From Alistipes excrementigallinarum (GTDB lineage: Bacteria; Bacteroidota; Bacteroidia; Bacteroidales; Rikenellaceae), in NCBI GenBank assembly GCA_019112825.1, contig DXIP01000022.1:62001-126000 (forward strand): 64,000 bases of DNA, given 5' to 3'. Position numbers and translations under genes: made by a program. The notes under the pieces were generated by a model, which saw only the letters and a program-made list of their open reading frames with translations, searched no databases and had not been told where the DNA came from. Position 1 is the first letter of the stretch, and each line of letters begins with the position of its first letter. This document shows positions 16,248 through 24,533 of this stretch, piece after piece.

Positions 16248-16661
16248 ATGCGTACGATTCGAATGATTGCCGTGGCGCTGGCGGCGCTGCTGTGCGCTGA
16301 GTGGAGTTCGGCCGCGGAGCCGGGTTACCGGCTGAGCACCCACATGCTCGACGTCTCGCTGGGAAGGCCGGCGTCGGATGTGGCGGTGGTGCTCGAGGAG
16401 CTGCAGGGGGACGGCCTCTGGCAGCGGGTGGCCGAGCGGCGGACCGATGCCAACGGCCGGGTGGCCGACCTGCTGCCGGCCGGCGAGGCCCGCAACGGCC
16501 TCTACCGGCTGCGCTTCGAGACCGAAGCCTACTTCGCCCGGCAGGGACTCCGCTCGATTTACCCCTGGGTCGAGGTGACCTTCCGCATCGAGGGCGACGG
16601 CCACTACCACATCCCCATCACCATGTCGGCCAACGGCTACGCCACCTACCGCGGCAACTGA
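16248..16661 (+). CDS. 5-hydroxyisourate hydrolase (transthyretin-related), exported
   Basis: I chose the ATG at 16248 because it gives a clean Sec signal (MRTIRMIAVALAALLCAEWSSAA). The 137-residue product then shows the transthyretin-related signature: LSTHMLD near the mature N-terminus (family active-site His), an Arg-rich YRLRFET strand, and the late HYHIPITMS...YATYRG segment with the second active-site His. Enzymes of this family turn 5-hydroxyisourate into OHCU in purine breakdown. The last four residues are YRGN, whereas the family hallmark is YRG(S/T). No urate oxidase or OHCU decarboxylase gene is in the window. The export signal would place it in the periplasm, so its true substrate is uncertain. 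Confidence 0.85.
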   Translation: MRTIRMIAVALAALLCAEWSSAAEPGYRLSTHMLDVSLGRPASDVAVVLEELQGDGLWQRVAERRTDANGRVADLLPAGEARNGLYRLRFETEAYFARQGLRSIYPWVEVTFRIEGDGHYHIPITMSANGYATYRGN

Positions 16662-16729
16662 CCGCCGGCGAAGCCTTCCTATAATAGGAATTGCCTGTTC
16701 GCTCTTCGCCCTTGTGCGGCGCCGTGTGA

Positions 16730-16768
16730 AGGCCTGCAACCCGCCTGGGCGGCGGTTGCAGGCCTTTT
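16730..16768 (+). terminator. terminator after the HIU hydrolase gene
   Basis: A strong hairpin pairs aggcctgcaac with gttgcaggcct, with extra GC pairs inside and a following TTTTTC. Confidence 0.85.
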
Positions 16769-16832
16769 TCGTTTGCTGACAACCCTTTTCGTGTCGGAGC
16801 CGCCATTTTGGCGGACACATGGCAGTCGTGAC

Positions 16833-16862
16833 GTGACAAAAGGTGTCAAAAAGTGACAAAAA
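16833..16862 (+). promoter_or_regulatory. three phased 10-bp repeats upstream of clpB
   Basis: Three consecutive units, GTGACAAAAG, GTGTCAAAAA and GTGACAAAAA, start at 16833, 16843 and 16853, so they recur on the same face of the helix. They lie about 100 bases before the clpB start codon, and a short palindrome (cgccattttggcg) lies at 16801-16813. This looks like a binding array for a regulator or an unusual promoter element. No TAnnTTTG box was identified for clpB. Confidence 0.45.
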
Positions 16863-16957
16863 GCCCCTCCGGAGCGTCTCGAAACGCGTTTTTATGGCCT
16901 GGCAGGGGTTTTGCGGGTATGGAGGGCGAACATTGAAACTAACAAAAACAACGCAAT

Positions 16958-19558
16958 ATGAATATCAACACTTTAACCATCAAGGCGCAGGAGGCGTTGC
17001 AGGCTGCAATTACTCTTGCACAGGAGCGGGGGCAGCAGGCCGTGGAGCCGGTGCACCTGCTGAGCGTGCTGATACGCGAGGACAATGCGCTGGCGACCTT
17101 CCTTCTGGGCCGTGTGGGCGTCAATGTCAAGATGTTGCGCGAGGAGACGACCCGTCTGCTGGGTTCCCTCCCGAGGGTGCAGGGCGGCGGTGAGCAGTAT
17201 TTCGCGCAGGATACGTCGAAGGTCGTACAGCGCGCCGTCGATTTCACGAAGAATTTCGGCGACAAGTATGCGTCGGTCGAGCACCTGCTGCTGGCGCTCG
17301 TGGCCGAGCGCGGTCAGGTCTCCGAGCTGCTCAAGCGCTACGGCGCATCGGAGAAGGAGCTCATCGAGGCTATCCGCACCTTCCGCAAGGGGGCGACGGT
17401 CGACTCGCAGACCTCCTCGCAGGAGTTCGACGCACTGGGTAAGTACGCCATCAACCTCAACGAGCAGGCTCGTTCGGGCAAGCTCGACCCCGTTATCGGG
17501 CGTGACGAGGAGATTCGCCGCGTGCTGCAGATTCTTTCGCGCCGTACGAAGAACAACCCTATCCTGGTCGGTGAGGCCGGTGTGGGCAAGACGGCCATCG
17601 CCGAGGGCATTGCCCACCGTATTGTCGACGGCGACGTGCCCGAGAACCTCAAGTCGAAGGTGATTTACTCGCTCGACATGGGTGCGCTGATTGCCGGCGC
17701 GAAGTATCAGGGCGAGTTCGAGGAGCGACTGAAGGCCGTCGTGCAGGAGGTCGTTTCGAGCGAGGGCGAGATTCTGCTCTTCATCGATGAGATTCACACG
17801 CTGGTCGGTGCCGGCAAGTCGTCGGGTGCGATGGATGCCGCCAACATCCTCAAGCCGGCGCTGGCGCGCGGCGAGCTGCGCACCATCGGCGCCACGACCC
17901 TCGACGAGTACCAGAAGTACTTCGAACAGGACAAGGCGCTCGAACGCCGTTTCCAGAAGGTGATGGTCGACGAGCCTTCGCGCGAGGATGCCATCTCGAT
18001 TCTCCGCGGTCTGAAGGAGCGTTACGAGAACCACCATCAGGTGCGTATCAAGGATGAGGCGATTGTGGCCGCCGTCGAACTCTCGACGCGTTACATCACC
18101 TCGCGGTTCCTCCCCGACAAGGCCATCGACCTGGTCGACGAGGCCGCCTCGCGGCTGCGGCTCGAGATGAACTCGATGCCTGAGGAGATTGATACGCTCG
18201 ACCGCCGTGTCCGCCAGCTCGAAATTGAGCGCGAGGCGATTCGCCGCGAGAACGACAAGGAGCGTGTCGAGACGCTGACGCACGAAATCGACGAGCTGAA
18301 GGCCAAGGATTCGGAGCTGCGAGCCAAGTGGCAGAGCCAGCGCGACCTGCTGAAGAAGATTCAGTCGAACAAGGACGAAATCGAGCGGCTCAAGATTGAG
18401 GCGCAGCAGGCCGAGCGTCAGGGCGACTACGGACGTGTGGCCGAGATTCGCTACGGCCGGATTCAGGAGGCCCAGAAGCGGATTGCAACCCTGCAGGAGG
18501 AGTTCCGTCTGGCTTCGGCCGGCGGTGACGCCATGATTAAGGAGGAGGTCGACGCCGAGGATATCGCCGAAGTGGTATCGCGTTGGACGGGCATCCCCGT
18601 ACAGCGCATGCTGGCTTCGGAGCGCGAGAAGCTGCTCCACATGGAGGAGGAGCTTCACAAGCGGGTCGTAGGCCAGGACCAGGCCATTGCCGCCATCTCC
18701 GACGCCGTGCGCCGCTCGCGTGCCGGGCTGAACGACCCGCGCAAGCCGATTGGTTCATTCATCTTCCTCGGTACGACGGGTGTGGGCAAGACCGAGCTGG
18801 CGAAGGCGCTGGCCGAGTTCCTCTTCAACGACGACTCGATGATGACGCGAATCGACATGAGCGAATACCAGGAGCGTCACAGCGTCTCGCGTCTGGTCGG
18901 TGCGCCTCCGGGATACGTCGGTTACGACGAGGGCGGACAGCTCACCGAGGCCGTGCGGCGCAAGCCCTACTCGGTCGTGCTGCTCGATGAAATCGAGAAG
19001 GCGCACCCCGATGTCTTCAACATCCTGCTGCAGGTGCTCGACGACGGACGACTGACCGACAACAAGGGTCGTACGGTCGACTTCCGCAACACGATTATCA
19101 TCATGACGTCGAACATGGGCTCGCAGATTATCCAGGAGAACTTCGCCTCGGCCTTCCACGGCGACAAGCTCCCCGAGGAGGTCATCGAGAAGACGCGCCG
19201 CGAGGTCATCGAACTGCTCAAGCAGCAGCTCAAGCCCGAGTTCCTGAACCGTATCGACGAGATTGTGATGTTCGAGCCGCTGACGCATGCCGACATCGAG
19301 CGCATCGTCGACATTCAGCTGGGCATCGTGCGCCACATGCTCGAGGAGAACGGCATCAAGCTCGAGTATACGGCAGCCGCACGCAAGTGGGTGGCCACGG
19401 CAGGATACGACCCGCTCTACGGAGCCCGTCCTGTCAAGCGTACCATCCAGCGCTACATCGTCAACGATTTGTCGAAGCGGATTCTGGCCGGCGAGGTACA
19501 TCGCGACAAGCCGATTCGAATCGACGCCGACGACAAGGGTCTGACTTTTGCCAATTAG
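16958..19558 (+). CDS. clpB: ATP-dependent disaggregase ClpB
   Basis: The 866-residue protein has the full ClpB layout: Clp N-domain (1-145), first AAA+ domain with Walker A GEAGVGKT at 205-212, a long charged coiled-coil middle domain (about 410-525) that separates ClpB from ClpA/ClpC, and a second AAA+ domain with GTTGVGKT at about 607-614 and the sensor LDEIEKAHPDVFN. The C-terminus has the GARPVKR(T)IQ motif. It rescues aggregated proteins together with DnaK in the cytoplasm. The start MNINTLTIKAQEALQ fits the family. Gene expression is probably stress-controlled, and the phased repeats upstream are candidates for this control. A strong terminator follows. Confidence 0.97.
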   Translation: MNINTLTIKAQEALQAAITLAQERGQQAVEPVHLLSVLIREDNALATFLLGRVGVNVKMLREETTRLLGSLPRVQGGGEQYFAQDTSKVVQRAVDFTKNFGDKYASVEHLLLALVAERGQVSELLKRYGASEKELIEAIRTFRKGATVDSQTSSQEFDALGKYAINLNEQARSGKLDPVIGRDEEIRRVLQILSRRTKNNPILVGEAGVGKTAIAEGIAHRIVDGDVPENLKSKVIYSLDMGALIAGAKYQGEFEERLKAVVQEVVSSEGEILLFIDEIHTLVGAGKSSGAMDAANILKPALARGELRTIGATTLDEYQKYFEQDKALERRFQKVMVDEPSREDAISILRGLKERYENHHQVRIKDEAIVAAVELSTRYITSRFLPDKAIDLVDEAASRLRLEMNSMPEEIDTLDRRVRQLEIEREAIRRENDKERVETLTHEIDELKAKDSELRAKWQSQRDLLKKIQSNKDEIERLKIEAQQAERQGDYGRVAEIRYGRIQEAQKRIATLQEEFRLASAGGDAMIKEEVDAEDIAEVVSRWTGIPVQRMLASEREKLLHMEEELHKRVVGQDQAIAAISDAVRRSRAGLNDPRKPIGSFIFLGTTGVGKTELAKALAEFLFNDDSMMTRIDMSEYQERHSVSRLVGAPPGYVGYDEGGQLTEAVRRKPYSVVLLDEIEKAHPDVFNILLQVLDDGRLTDNKGRTVDFRNTIIIMTSNMGSQIIQENFASAFHGDKLPEEVIEKTRREVIELLKQQLKPEFLNRIDEIVMFEPLTHADIERIVDIQLGIVRHMLEENGIKLEYTAAARKWVATAGYDPLYGARPVKRTIQRYIVNDLSKRILAGEVHRDKPIRIDADDKGLTFAN

Positions 19559-19581
19559 CCGAAAACCGTCCTCGGACGGTG

Positions 19582-19619
19582 CGGAGCCGGGAGCAATCCC
19601 GGCTCCGTTTTTTTTTTGT
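19582..19619 (+). terminator. clpB terminator
   Basis: The hairpin cggagccggga/tcccggctccg is followed by a run of nine or more T residues. A smaller hairpin (accgtcctcggacggt) lies just before it. Nothing else is seen between here and the cls stop codon. Confidence 0.92.
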
Positions 19620-19721
19620 CCATGTCCGAAGGGACCTTTGCGGGCGCGGCTTACGCTGTTTTTTGTGGTTGGGGGTGGGTGTGGATGTGCTGCGGCGGAG
19701 GTTTCGGCCGGGGGGAGGGGG

Positions 19722-21137
19722 TTAGAGCAGCGGCGAGAAGAGCCGCATGAGCGACTCGGCGAAGCGGCGCGAACGGGGGCGGTGGAACCACTCGCCCGGG
19801 GTGACGAGCCGGCTCTGCTCCATGTCGCGGTGGAAGATGTCGGCCATCACGGCGGCGAAGTCGCCGTCGTAGACGAAGGCGTTGATTTCGAAGTTGTGCT
19901 CGAAGCTGCGGAAGTCCATGTTGGCCGAGCCGATGACGGACAATCCGTCGTCGATGAGCAGCAGCTTCGAGTGGAGGAAGCCCGGCTGGTAGAAGTAGAC
20001 TTTCGCCCCGGCCTTGAGCATGTCGTCGAGGAAGGAGTGGGTCGCCAGGTCGACCACCCGCGAGTCGGAGCGGGCCGGGAGGAGCAGCCGCACGTCGATG
20101 CCGGCCAGCGCGGCGGTCTGGAGCGCCGTATTGAGCACGTCGGAGGGGAGGAAGTAGGGGGTCTCAATCCAGATGCGCCGGCGGGCGTTAGCGATGGCGT
20201 AGCTGTCGGCCTGGAGCAGCGTGCGCCACTTGCCGAAGGGGCCGCTGGGGAGCACCTGCATGATGTTGTGCGTGAAGCGTTCGGTGCGGGGGTAGTAGTG
20301 TTCGTCGCGCAGGCGGATGCGCGTGGTGGCGGCCCAGTCGCTCAGAAACGAGGCCTGAAGCCCCGCCACGCCGGGCCCCTCGACGCGGAAGTGGGTGTCG
20401 CGCCACGTCCCCCAGTCGGTGCCGACGACGTAGCGGTCGGCGATGTTCATGCCGCCGATGTAGCCCGTGCGGCCGTCGATGACGGCAATCTTGCGGTGGT
20501 TGCGGTAGTTGACCTTGCTGGTGAAGAGCGGGAACTTGACGTGGAGGAAGGGGCGCACCTCGATGCCGGCGCGGCGCATCTCCTCGAAGAAGCGCTTGTG
20601 CACGCTGCTGCTCCCTACGTCGTCGTAGAGAATCCGGATTTCGACCCCCTCGCGCGCCTTGGCCATCAGGGCGTTGCGCAGGCGGAGCCCCGTGGTGTCG
20701 TCGTTGAGGATGTAGTACTGGAGGTGGATGTGGTCGTGCGCTGCGGCGATGTCACCCAGCAGCGCCTCCATCTTCGAGGCGCCGTCGACGTAGGGGGTGA
20801 TGCGGCTTCCGCAGAGCGGGATGGAGTGGCCCGCGTTGCCGAGCAGGCGGGCCAGCGGCCGGTACTGGGCCGGGAGCTCCTTCCGTTCGTCGGGCCCGGC
20901 CTCGAGCAGCTGCATGTGGATGCGCTTGCGCATGCGGCGCGAGAGGATGCGCCGCTTCGAGAGGTTTTGTCCGAAGAAGAAGTAGAAGAGCAGCCCCACA
21001 ACCGGTGCGAAGAGCAGCACGACAATCCACGGCACGGTTTTCAGCGGGTTCCGGTTGTCGGTGATGATGACCAGAACGATGCCGAGAATCGTGACCGCGT
21101 AGATTCCGAAGAGGAGGTATGTCAGCAGCGGGGGCAT
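19722..21137 (-). CDS. cls: cardiolipin synthase (phospholipase D family)
   Basis: The 471-residue inner-membrane enzyme has two N-terminal transmembrane helices (about 5-26 and 37-56) followed by two phospholipase D catalytic motifs: HRK at 214-216 with D221, and HSKLLLID in the second half followed by GSANMDFRSFEHNFE. It joins two phosphatidylglycerol molecules to cardiolipin and glycerol. The gene starts 41 bases after the stop of the DUF4837 gene, with no promoter in between, so the two are probably co-transcribed. Confidence 0.92.
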   Translation of the reverse strand: MPPLLTYLLFGIYAVTILGIVLVIITDNRNPLKTVPWIVVLLFAPVVGLLFYFFFGQNLSKRRILSRRMRKRIHMQLLEAGPDERKELPAQYRPLARLLGNAGHSIPLCGSRITPYVDGASKMEALLGDIAAAHDHIHLQYYILNDDTTGLRLRNALMAKAREGVEIRILYDDVGSSSVHKRFFEEMRRAGIEVRPFLHVKFPLFTSKVNYRNHRKIAVIDGRTGYIGGMNIADRYVVGTDWGTWRDTHFRVEGPGVAGLQASFLSDWAATTRIRLRDEHYYPRTERFTHNIMQVLPSGPFGKWRTLLQADSYAIANARRRIWIETPYFLPSDVLNTALQTAALAGIDVRLLLPARSDSRVVDLATHSFLDDMLKAGAKVYFYQPGFLHSKLLLIDDGLSVIGSANMDFRSFEHNFEINAFVYDGDFAAVMADIFHRDMEQSRLVTPGEWFHRPRSRRFAESLMRLFSPLL

Positions 21138-21178
21138 CGGCGGGGCGGGGGTGGAAGGTCGGTCGGCGGGTCGGCGGC

Positions 21179-22174
21179 TCAGTCGGGGAACTTCACCAGA
21201 TAGAGCAGATGTTCGACGCCGCGCATGAAGTTGCGCTTGTGCAGGTGGGGCGAGTAGACATAGCAGTCGAGCGTGAAGATGCGGCCCGTACGCTCGTCGA
21301 CGGTGGTGTAGCTGACGTAGGGACCGCCCATGAAGTCGCCCTCGACATCCCAGAAGCCGCGCATCTCAATCCAGACGCGCCCCTCGAGCTTGAAGATGCG
21401 GTAGCCCGGCACGAAGAGCTCCGAGGTGGTCATGTAGGAGCCGTCGGAGGGTCCCGGAATGCGGGCGGCGAACTGGTTGCGGGCGGCGATGAGCGCCTCG
21501 GGGGTGAGCGCCTCCTTGCCGGCGTAGGGGTAGGAGTAGATGAAGAAGCCCTGGCTGGCTTCGGGGTACTCGAAGCGTGCCCAGAGGAAGTCGGGCTGGT
21601 CGGCGGCCAGGATGTAGCCCTTCGGCACGGTCATCTCGACGCCGAAGTTCTTGAGGATGGCCTTCTGGATGCCCGTCTCGTTGTAGCGCAGGGCGCTCTC
21701 GATGGCGCGGTCGCGCTCGGCCTTCTCGAGCACTGCGAGCAGCTGCTCGCGGTGGGCCGAGACGTAGTCGGTCAGGTGGCGGTTGTCGGGGCCCTGGAGT
21801 GTGAGGACAATCTGCGGCCGTGACGTCACGTCGTACTGGACGGCCACCGTGGTCGAGTCGAGCTTCGGGTCGGTCACCACCTTGAGGATGTTGCGGTGGT
21901 CGGCCACCATTCCCGAGAAGCCCCGCTCGGTGACGCGCAGCACGTCGAAGTGCGGTTCGGTCTGGTTGAGGTAGGGGACGGGGGCCGTCAGCACGCTGCG
22001 CAGCGTGTCGCCCAGTTCGCCCGTCCATTTGTCCTGCGGGCAGACGACAATCAGTTCGTAGGGGCGCCCCTGGGCGCTCTTCTTATGGTCGTTGTTGAGT
22101 TTGTGGAAGGCGTCGCAGCCGGTTCCCGCCAGGGCGGCGAGGGCAACCAGTGCGAGCAGCAGTCTCTTTTTCAT
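21179..22174 (-). CDS. DUF4837-family lipoprotein
   Basis: I start at MKKRLLLALVALAALAGTGC, which provides a lipoprotein signal (Cys at about 20), giving 331 residues. The rest matches the Bacteroidetes-specific DUF4837 pattern: a G-R-P-Y-E-(L/V)-(I/V)-V-V-C segment, a D-T-L-R...L-N-Q-x-E-P-x-F-D-V region and the FWDVEGDFMGGPYVSY and Y-x-Y-S-P segments near the end. The function of this family is not known to me. It forms a two-gene leftward unit with cls and is divergent from the polysaccharide deacetylase gene, so a role in envelope maintenance is plausible but unproven. Confidence 0.8.
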   Translation of the reverse strand: MKKRLLLALVALAALAGTGCDAFHKLNNDHKKSAQGRPYELIVVCPQDKWTGELGDTLRSVLTAPVPYLNQTEPHFDVLRVTERGFSGMVADHRNILKVVTDPKLDSTTVAVQYDVTSRPQIVLTLQGPDNRHLTDYVSAHREQLLAVLEKAERDRAIESALRYNETGIQKAILKNFGVEMTVPKGYILAADQPDFLWARFEYPEASQGFFIYSYPYAGKEALTPEALIAARNQFAARIPGPSDGSYMTTSELFVPGYRIFKLEGRVWIEMRGFWDVEGDFMGGPYVSYTTVDERTGRIFTLDCYVYSPHLHKRNFMRGVEHLLYLVKFPD

Positions 22175-22211
22175 GGTATGGTCGGTTAATGGATTGAGGT
22201 GTGCGGCGCTC

Positions 22212-22246
22212 TGTGCAGACAGAGTACTGCACACCCTACAAATATA
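22212..22246 (-). promoter_or_regulatory. promoter of DUF4837-cls with an inverted repeat at the start point
   Basis: A TATATTTG -7 box lies at 22246-22239 on the minus strand; no good -33 match was found. A perfect 7-base inverted repeat (tgtgcag at 22212-22218, ctgcaca at 22227-22233) spans the expected transcription start and could be an operator or a leader stem. Confidence 0.5.
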
Positions 22247-22255
22247 GATATATTT

Positions 22256-22287
22256 TTTCGGAATGGGAGGGATTTTCACTATTTTTG
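22256..22287 (+). promoter_or_regulatory. promoter of the polysaccharide deacetylase gene
   Basis: TTTCG at 22256-22260 is followed after 19 bases by TATTTTTG at 22280-22287. The leader would be about 13 bases. This promoter points away from the DUF4837 promoter, with about 10 bases between the two. Confidence 0.6.
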
Positions 22288-22305
22288 CTTCTGGAACCGA
22301 TTGCC

Positions 22306-22914
22306 ATGCGACTCAAACCACCGAAAATAATCCGGCGCCTGATGCCGGACCTCATCTGGGAAATCGACGATGCGGAGGGGGTCTTCCTCACCTTCGACGA
22401 CGGCCCGACGCCCGGCATTACCGAGTGGATTCTCTCGACGCTCGACAAGTACGATGCCAAAGCGACCTTCTTCGTGCTGGGCAAGAACGTCGAGATGTAT
22501 CCCGACCTCTTCCAGCGCATCCTCGACGCCGGCCACAAGGTGGGCAACCATACCTACTCCCACCAGAAGGGGTGGGGCATGAGCCTGGAGCGCTATACGG
22601 AGGATGTGGATTTTGCCAACGATTTTATCCACAGCGAGCTGTTCCGTCCGCCCTATGCCCGCATCACGCCGGCGCAGGCGCGGCTGCTCGGCCAGCGCTA
22701 CAAGCTGGTGATGTGGGACATCATCTCGCGCGACTACAACCGCCGCCTCTCGCCGCGCTCCTGTCTGAAGAACGTGACCAAGTATCTGGCGCCGGGCTCC
22801 ATCGTGGTCTTTCACGACAGCGAGAAGTCCTTCCGCAACATGCGCTATGCGCTGCCCCGGACGCTGGAGCGGATTCGCGAGATGGGGCTCCGCTGCAAGT
22901 CGATTGAACTGTAG
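22306..22914 (+). CDS. polysaccharide deacetylase (NodB-type) family protein
   Basis: The ATG at 22306 is favoured by the promoter just upstream and gives 202 residues. The NodB catalytic motifs are complete: motif 1 TFDDGP (Asp31-Asp32), motif 2 HTYSH with metal ligands His82 and His86, motif 3 around FRPPYAR (about 112-118) and the late VFHDS segment. Such enzymes remove acetyl or related groups from sugars in peptidoglycan or surface polysaccharide. No signal peptide is visible, which is common for the short Bacteroidetes members and leaves location open. It is transcribed alone. Confidence 0.88.
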   Translation: MRLKPPKIIRRLMPDLIWEIDDAEGVFLTFDDGPTPGITEWILSTLDKYDAKATFFVLGKNVEMYPDLFQRILDAGHKVGNHTYSHQKGWGMSLERYTEDVDFANDFIHSELFRPPYARITPAQARLLGQRYKLVMWDIISRDYNRRLSPRSCLKNVTKYLAPGSIVVFHDSEKSFRNMRYALPRTLERIREMGLRCKSIEL

Positions 22915-23166
22915 ACGGAGGGTCCGGTGTCGCTTCCGGCCTGTTAGATAGAGGGCCCGGGGCCGCTTCCGGGCGGTTCTGCGGCGGGCTGTTCCGCCAC
23001 CCCTCCCCTTGCGTCCGGCCCGGTACTGCCGGCCCGGCTGTCCTTTCGTCGGTCGGTTCTGCGGCCGGCCGTTCTGTCATCGGCCCGTTTCGTCGTTCCC
23101 CTCTTCTGTCTGCTCCCCCTCCTCCGCTGTTGGCTGCGCCGCCGCCCGATTGCCTTGTGGAAAAAT
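22915..23166. other. GC-rich non-coding spacer with a degenerate direct repeat
   Basis: No gene is seen. Two copies of a roughly 28-base unit beginning gagggtccgg and gagggcccgg and ending ccggcctgtt / ccgggcggtt lie next to each other at about 22918-22979. The remainder is low-complexity GC sequence with ccggcc-type blocks. Confidence 0.4.
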
Positions 23167-23204
23167 GAGAGACCGGCTTTCCCGTTCGGGAAAGGCCGGT
23201 CTCT
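23167..23204 (-). terminator. terminator after the two-repeat lipoprotein gene
   Basis: A stem of about 15 pairs (agagaccgg and tttccc arms, one bulge) encloses a four-base loop. On the minus strand it is followed by CATTTTTCC, so it best serves the leftward lipoprotein gene. It may also stop rightward transcripts. Confidence 0.8.
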
Positions 23205-23243
23205 TCGTTGCTTGGGTCCGTGTTCCTGCGGAAGGGTGCGTCG

Positions 23244-24314
23244 CTACGACCAGTCCTCCACGCGGCAGGGTACCGTGCAGCTGCCCGACACGCGGTGGCC
23301 GTAGCCGTCCTGCAGCGAGATGTCGAAGACGCAGGTGCCGTCGCCGTTGTTGGTTACCTTCACCTCGCCGCCGCGCAGCGACGCCTCCAGCTTCCCGGTG
23401 GTCGAGAAGAACCACGTGCCGAAGTAGCCGCCGTAGGTGGGGTCATAGATGCCGCTCAGCGCGGTGTTGGGGTAGAAGTCGATGGCCGTCGAGGTGTCGA
23501 CGACCGTGTAGCTGCCCGACGGAATCCCATCCGTGCTCCCGGGGGTGACGTTGAGCGTCAGCATCAGGGCGTCCGAGGCTCCGTAGTTGACGTCCAGGTC
23601 GTAGTCCGGTCCGGCGATGATGATTGTGTAGTAGTCCGACGTATCGGTGAAGGCTGCCCCGTAGTAGCCGGCCAGCGCCTGCGTCATGCCGCTCAGCGTG
23701 ACGTCGCCCGTGAGGTTGCTCATCTGCCCCTCCTCCGAGCGGTTGAGGAACGACAGCTCGCCGACGAACGAGTAGTCGTAGTCGGAGTTGTCGCTCAGCG
23801 TCAGGTGTGCGTCGATGCAGTAGTATCCTTCGCGGAGGGCTACGGTGACCGTTCCGCCCGTGATATCGAAGTTCTCCGAACCGCCGCCCTCGGCGTAGCG
23901 GAGCAGGTAGCTGTCGCCGTAGGCGACGTTGAGCGTGAAGGCTTCGTGGCTGTCCGACGCATAGTTGCACGTATAGGTGCCCTCGGCCAGCGTGGCGAAA
24001 TCGGCGTTCTCGGCCAGCGTGGTGTTGAAGTCCAGACAGAGGATATAGCCCGGACCGACGTAGTCGCCCTCCGACGCGTCGTACTCCATCTTCGAGATGA
24101 AGTTAATCCAGAGGTTGCCCGTTGAGGTGTCGTAGAGGTCGCCCTTGTAGTAGGCCTCCGTCGTTACGTCCTGCGTGGGCACGAGTGTCGTTCCGTCGCC
24201 GCCGCCGTCGGGGGAGGGTGTCGGGTCGTTGTCGCCCGAATCCGAGCAGGCTGCCAGCGTGAAGCTTAGCAGCGCAATGCCCAGGAGGTGGAATAATCGA
24301 GTTGCGTTTCTCAT
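23244..24314 (-). CDS. lipoprotein of unknown function with an internal repeat
   Basis: I do not recognise a named family. The 356-residue protein has a lipoprotein signal (LAAC, Cys at about 23), then an acidic, Gly- and Pro-rich tether (SDSGDNDPTPSPDGGGDG) typical of surface-exported lipoproteins. Residues about 52-205 and 208-350 look like two copies of one beta-rich domain: each has a long hydrophobic strand, a G-(T/S)-Y-T motif followed by an aromatic strand, and a G-G-(T/E)-V-x-V turn before a strand ending in a D-(I/A) segment. Very rich in Tyr, Thr, Asp and Gly. It has its own promoter and terminator and stands alone. Confidence 0.75.
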   Translation of the reverse strand: MRNATRLFHLLGIALLSFTLAACSDSGDNDPTPSPDGGGDGTTLVPTQDVTTEAYYKGDLYDTSTGNLWINFISKMEYDASEGDYVGPGYILCLDFNTTLAENADFATLAEGTYTCNYASDSHEAFTLNVAYGDSYLLRYAEGGGSENFDITGGTVTVALREGYYCIDAHLTLSDNSDYDYSFVGELSFLNRSEEGQMSNLTGDVTLSGMTQALAGYYGAAFTDTSDYYTIIIAGPDYDLDVNYGASDALMLTLNVTPGSTDGIPSGSYTVVDTSTAIDFYPNTALSGIYDPTYGGYFGTWFFSTTGKLEASLRGGEVKVTNNGDGTCVFDISLQDGYGHRVSGSCTVPCRVEDWS

Positions 24315-24348
24315 AAACTTAACCTTTTGTTGTTAATAAAACCAGACA

Positions 24349-24380
24349 CAAAGGTAAAAAAACGGGACGAATTAGGCAAC
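24349..24380 (-). promoter_or_regulatory. promoter of the two-repeat lipoprotein gene
   Basis: On the minus strand GTTG at 24380-24377 precedes TACCTTTG at 24356-24349 with 20 bases between. The leader is about 30 bases and AT-rich. Confidence 0.6.
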
Positions 24381-24493
24381 TTTCGAGTTTCGGAAGGAAA
24401 TTTCCGGGACGCCTGCCGCTTCGGAAGGTGCATTTGTGGCGGTTTCGACGAAAGGCCGCGGGGCGGGGTGGTGGAAAATTCAGATTTTTTTAC

Positions 24494-24501
24494 TAACTTC
24501 G
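24494..24501 (+). promoter_or_regulatory. probable -7 box of efp
   Basis: TAACTTCG fits TAnnTTTG with one change and lies about 30 bases before the efp start codon, directly after a T-run. No matching -33 element was found. Confidence 0.4.
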
Positions 24502-24533
24502 CGGCGCGAATACAAACATAAAAAGATAATCCT

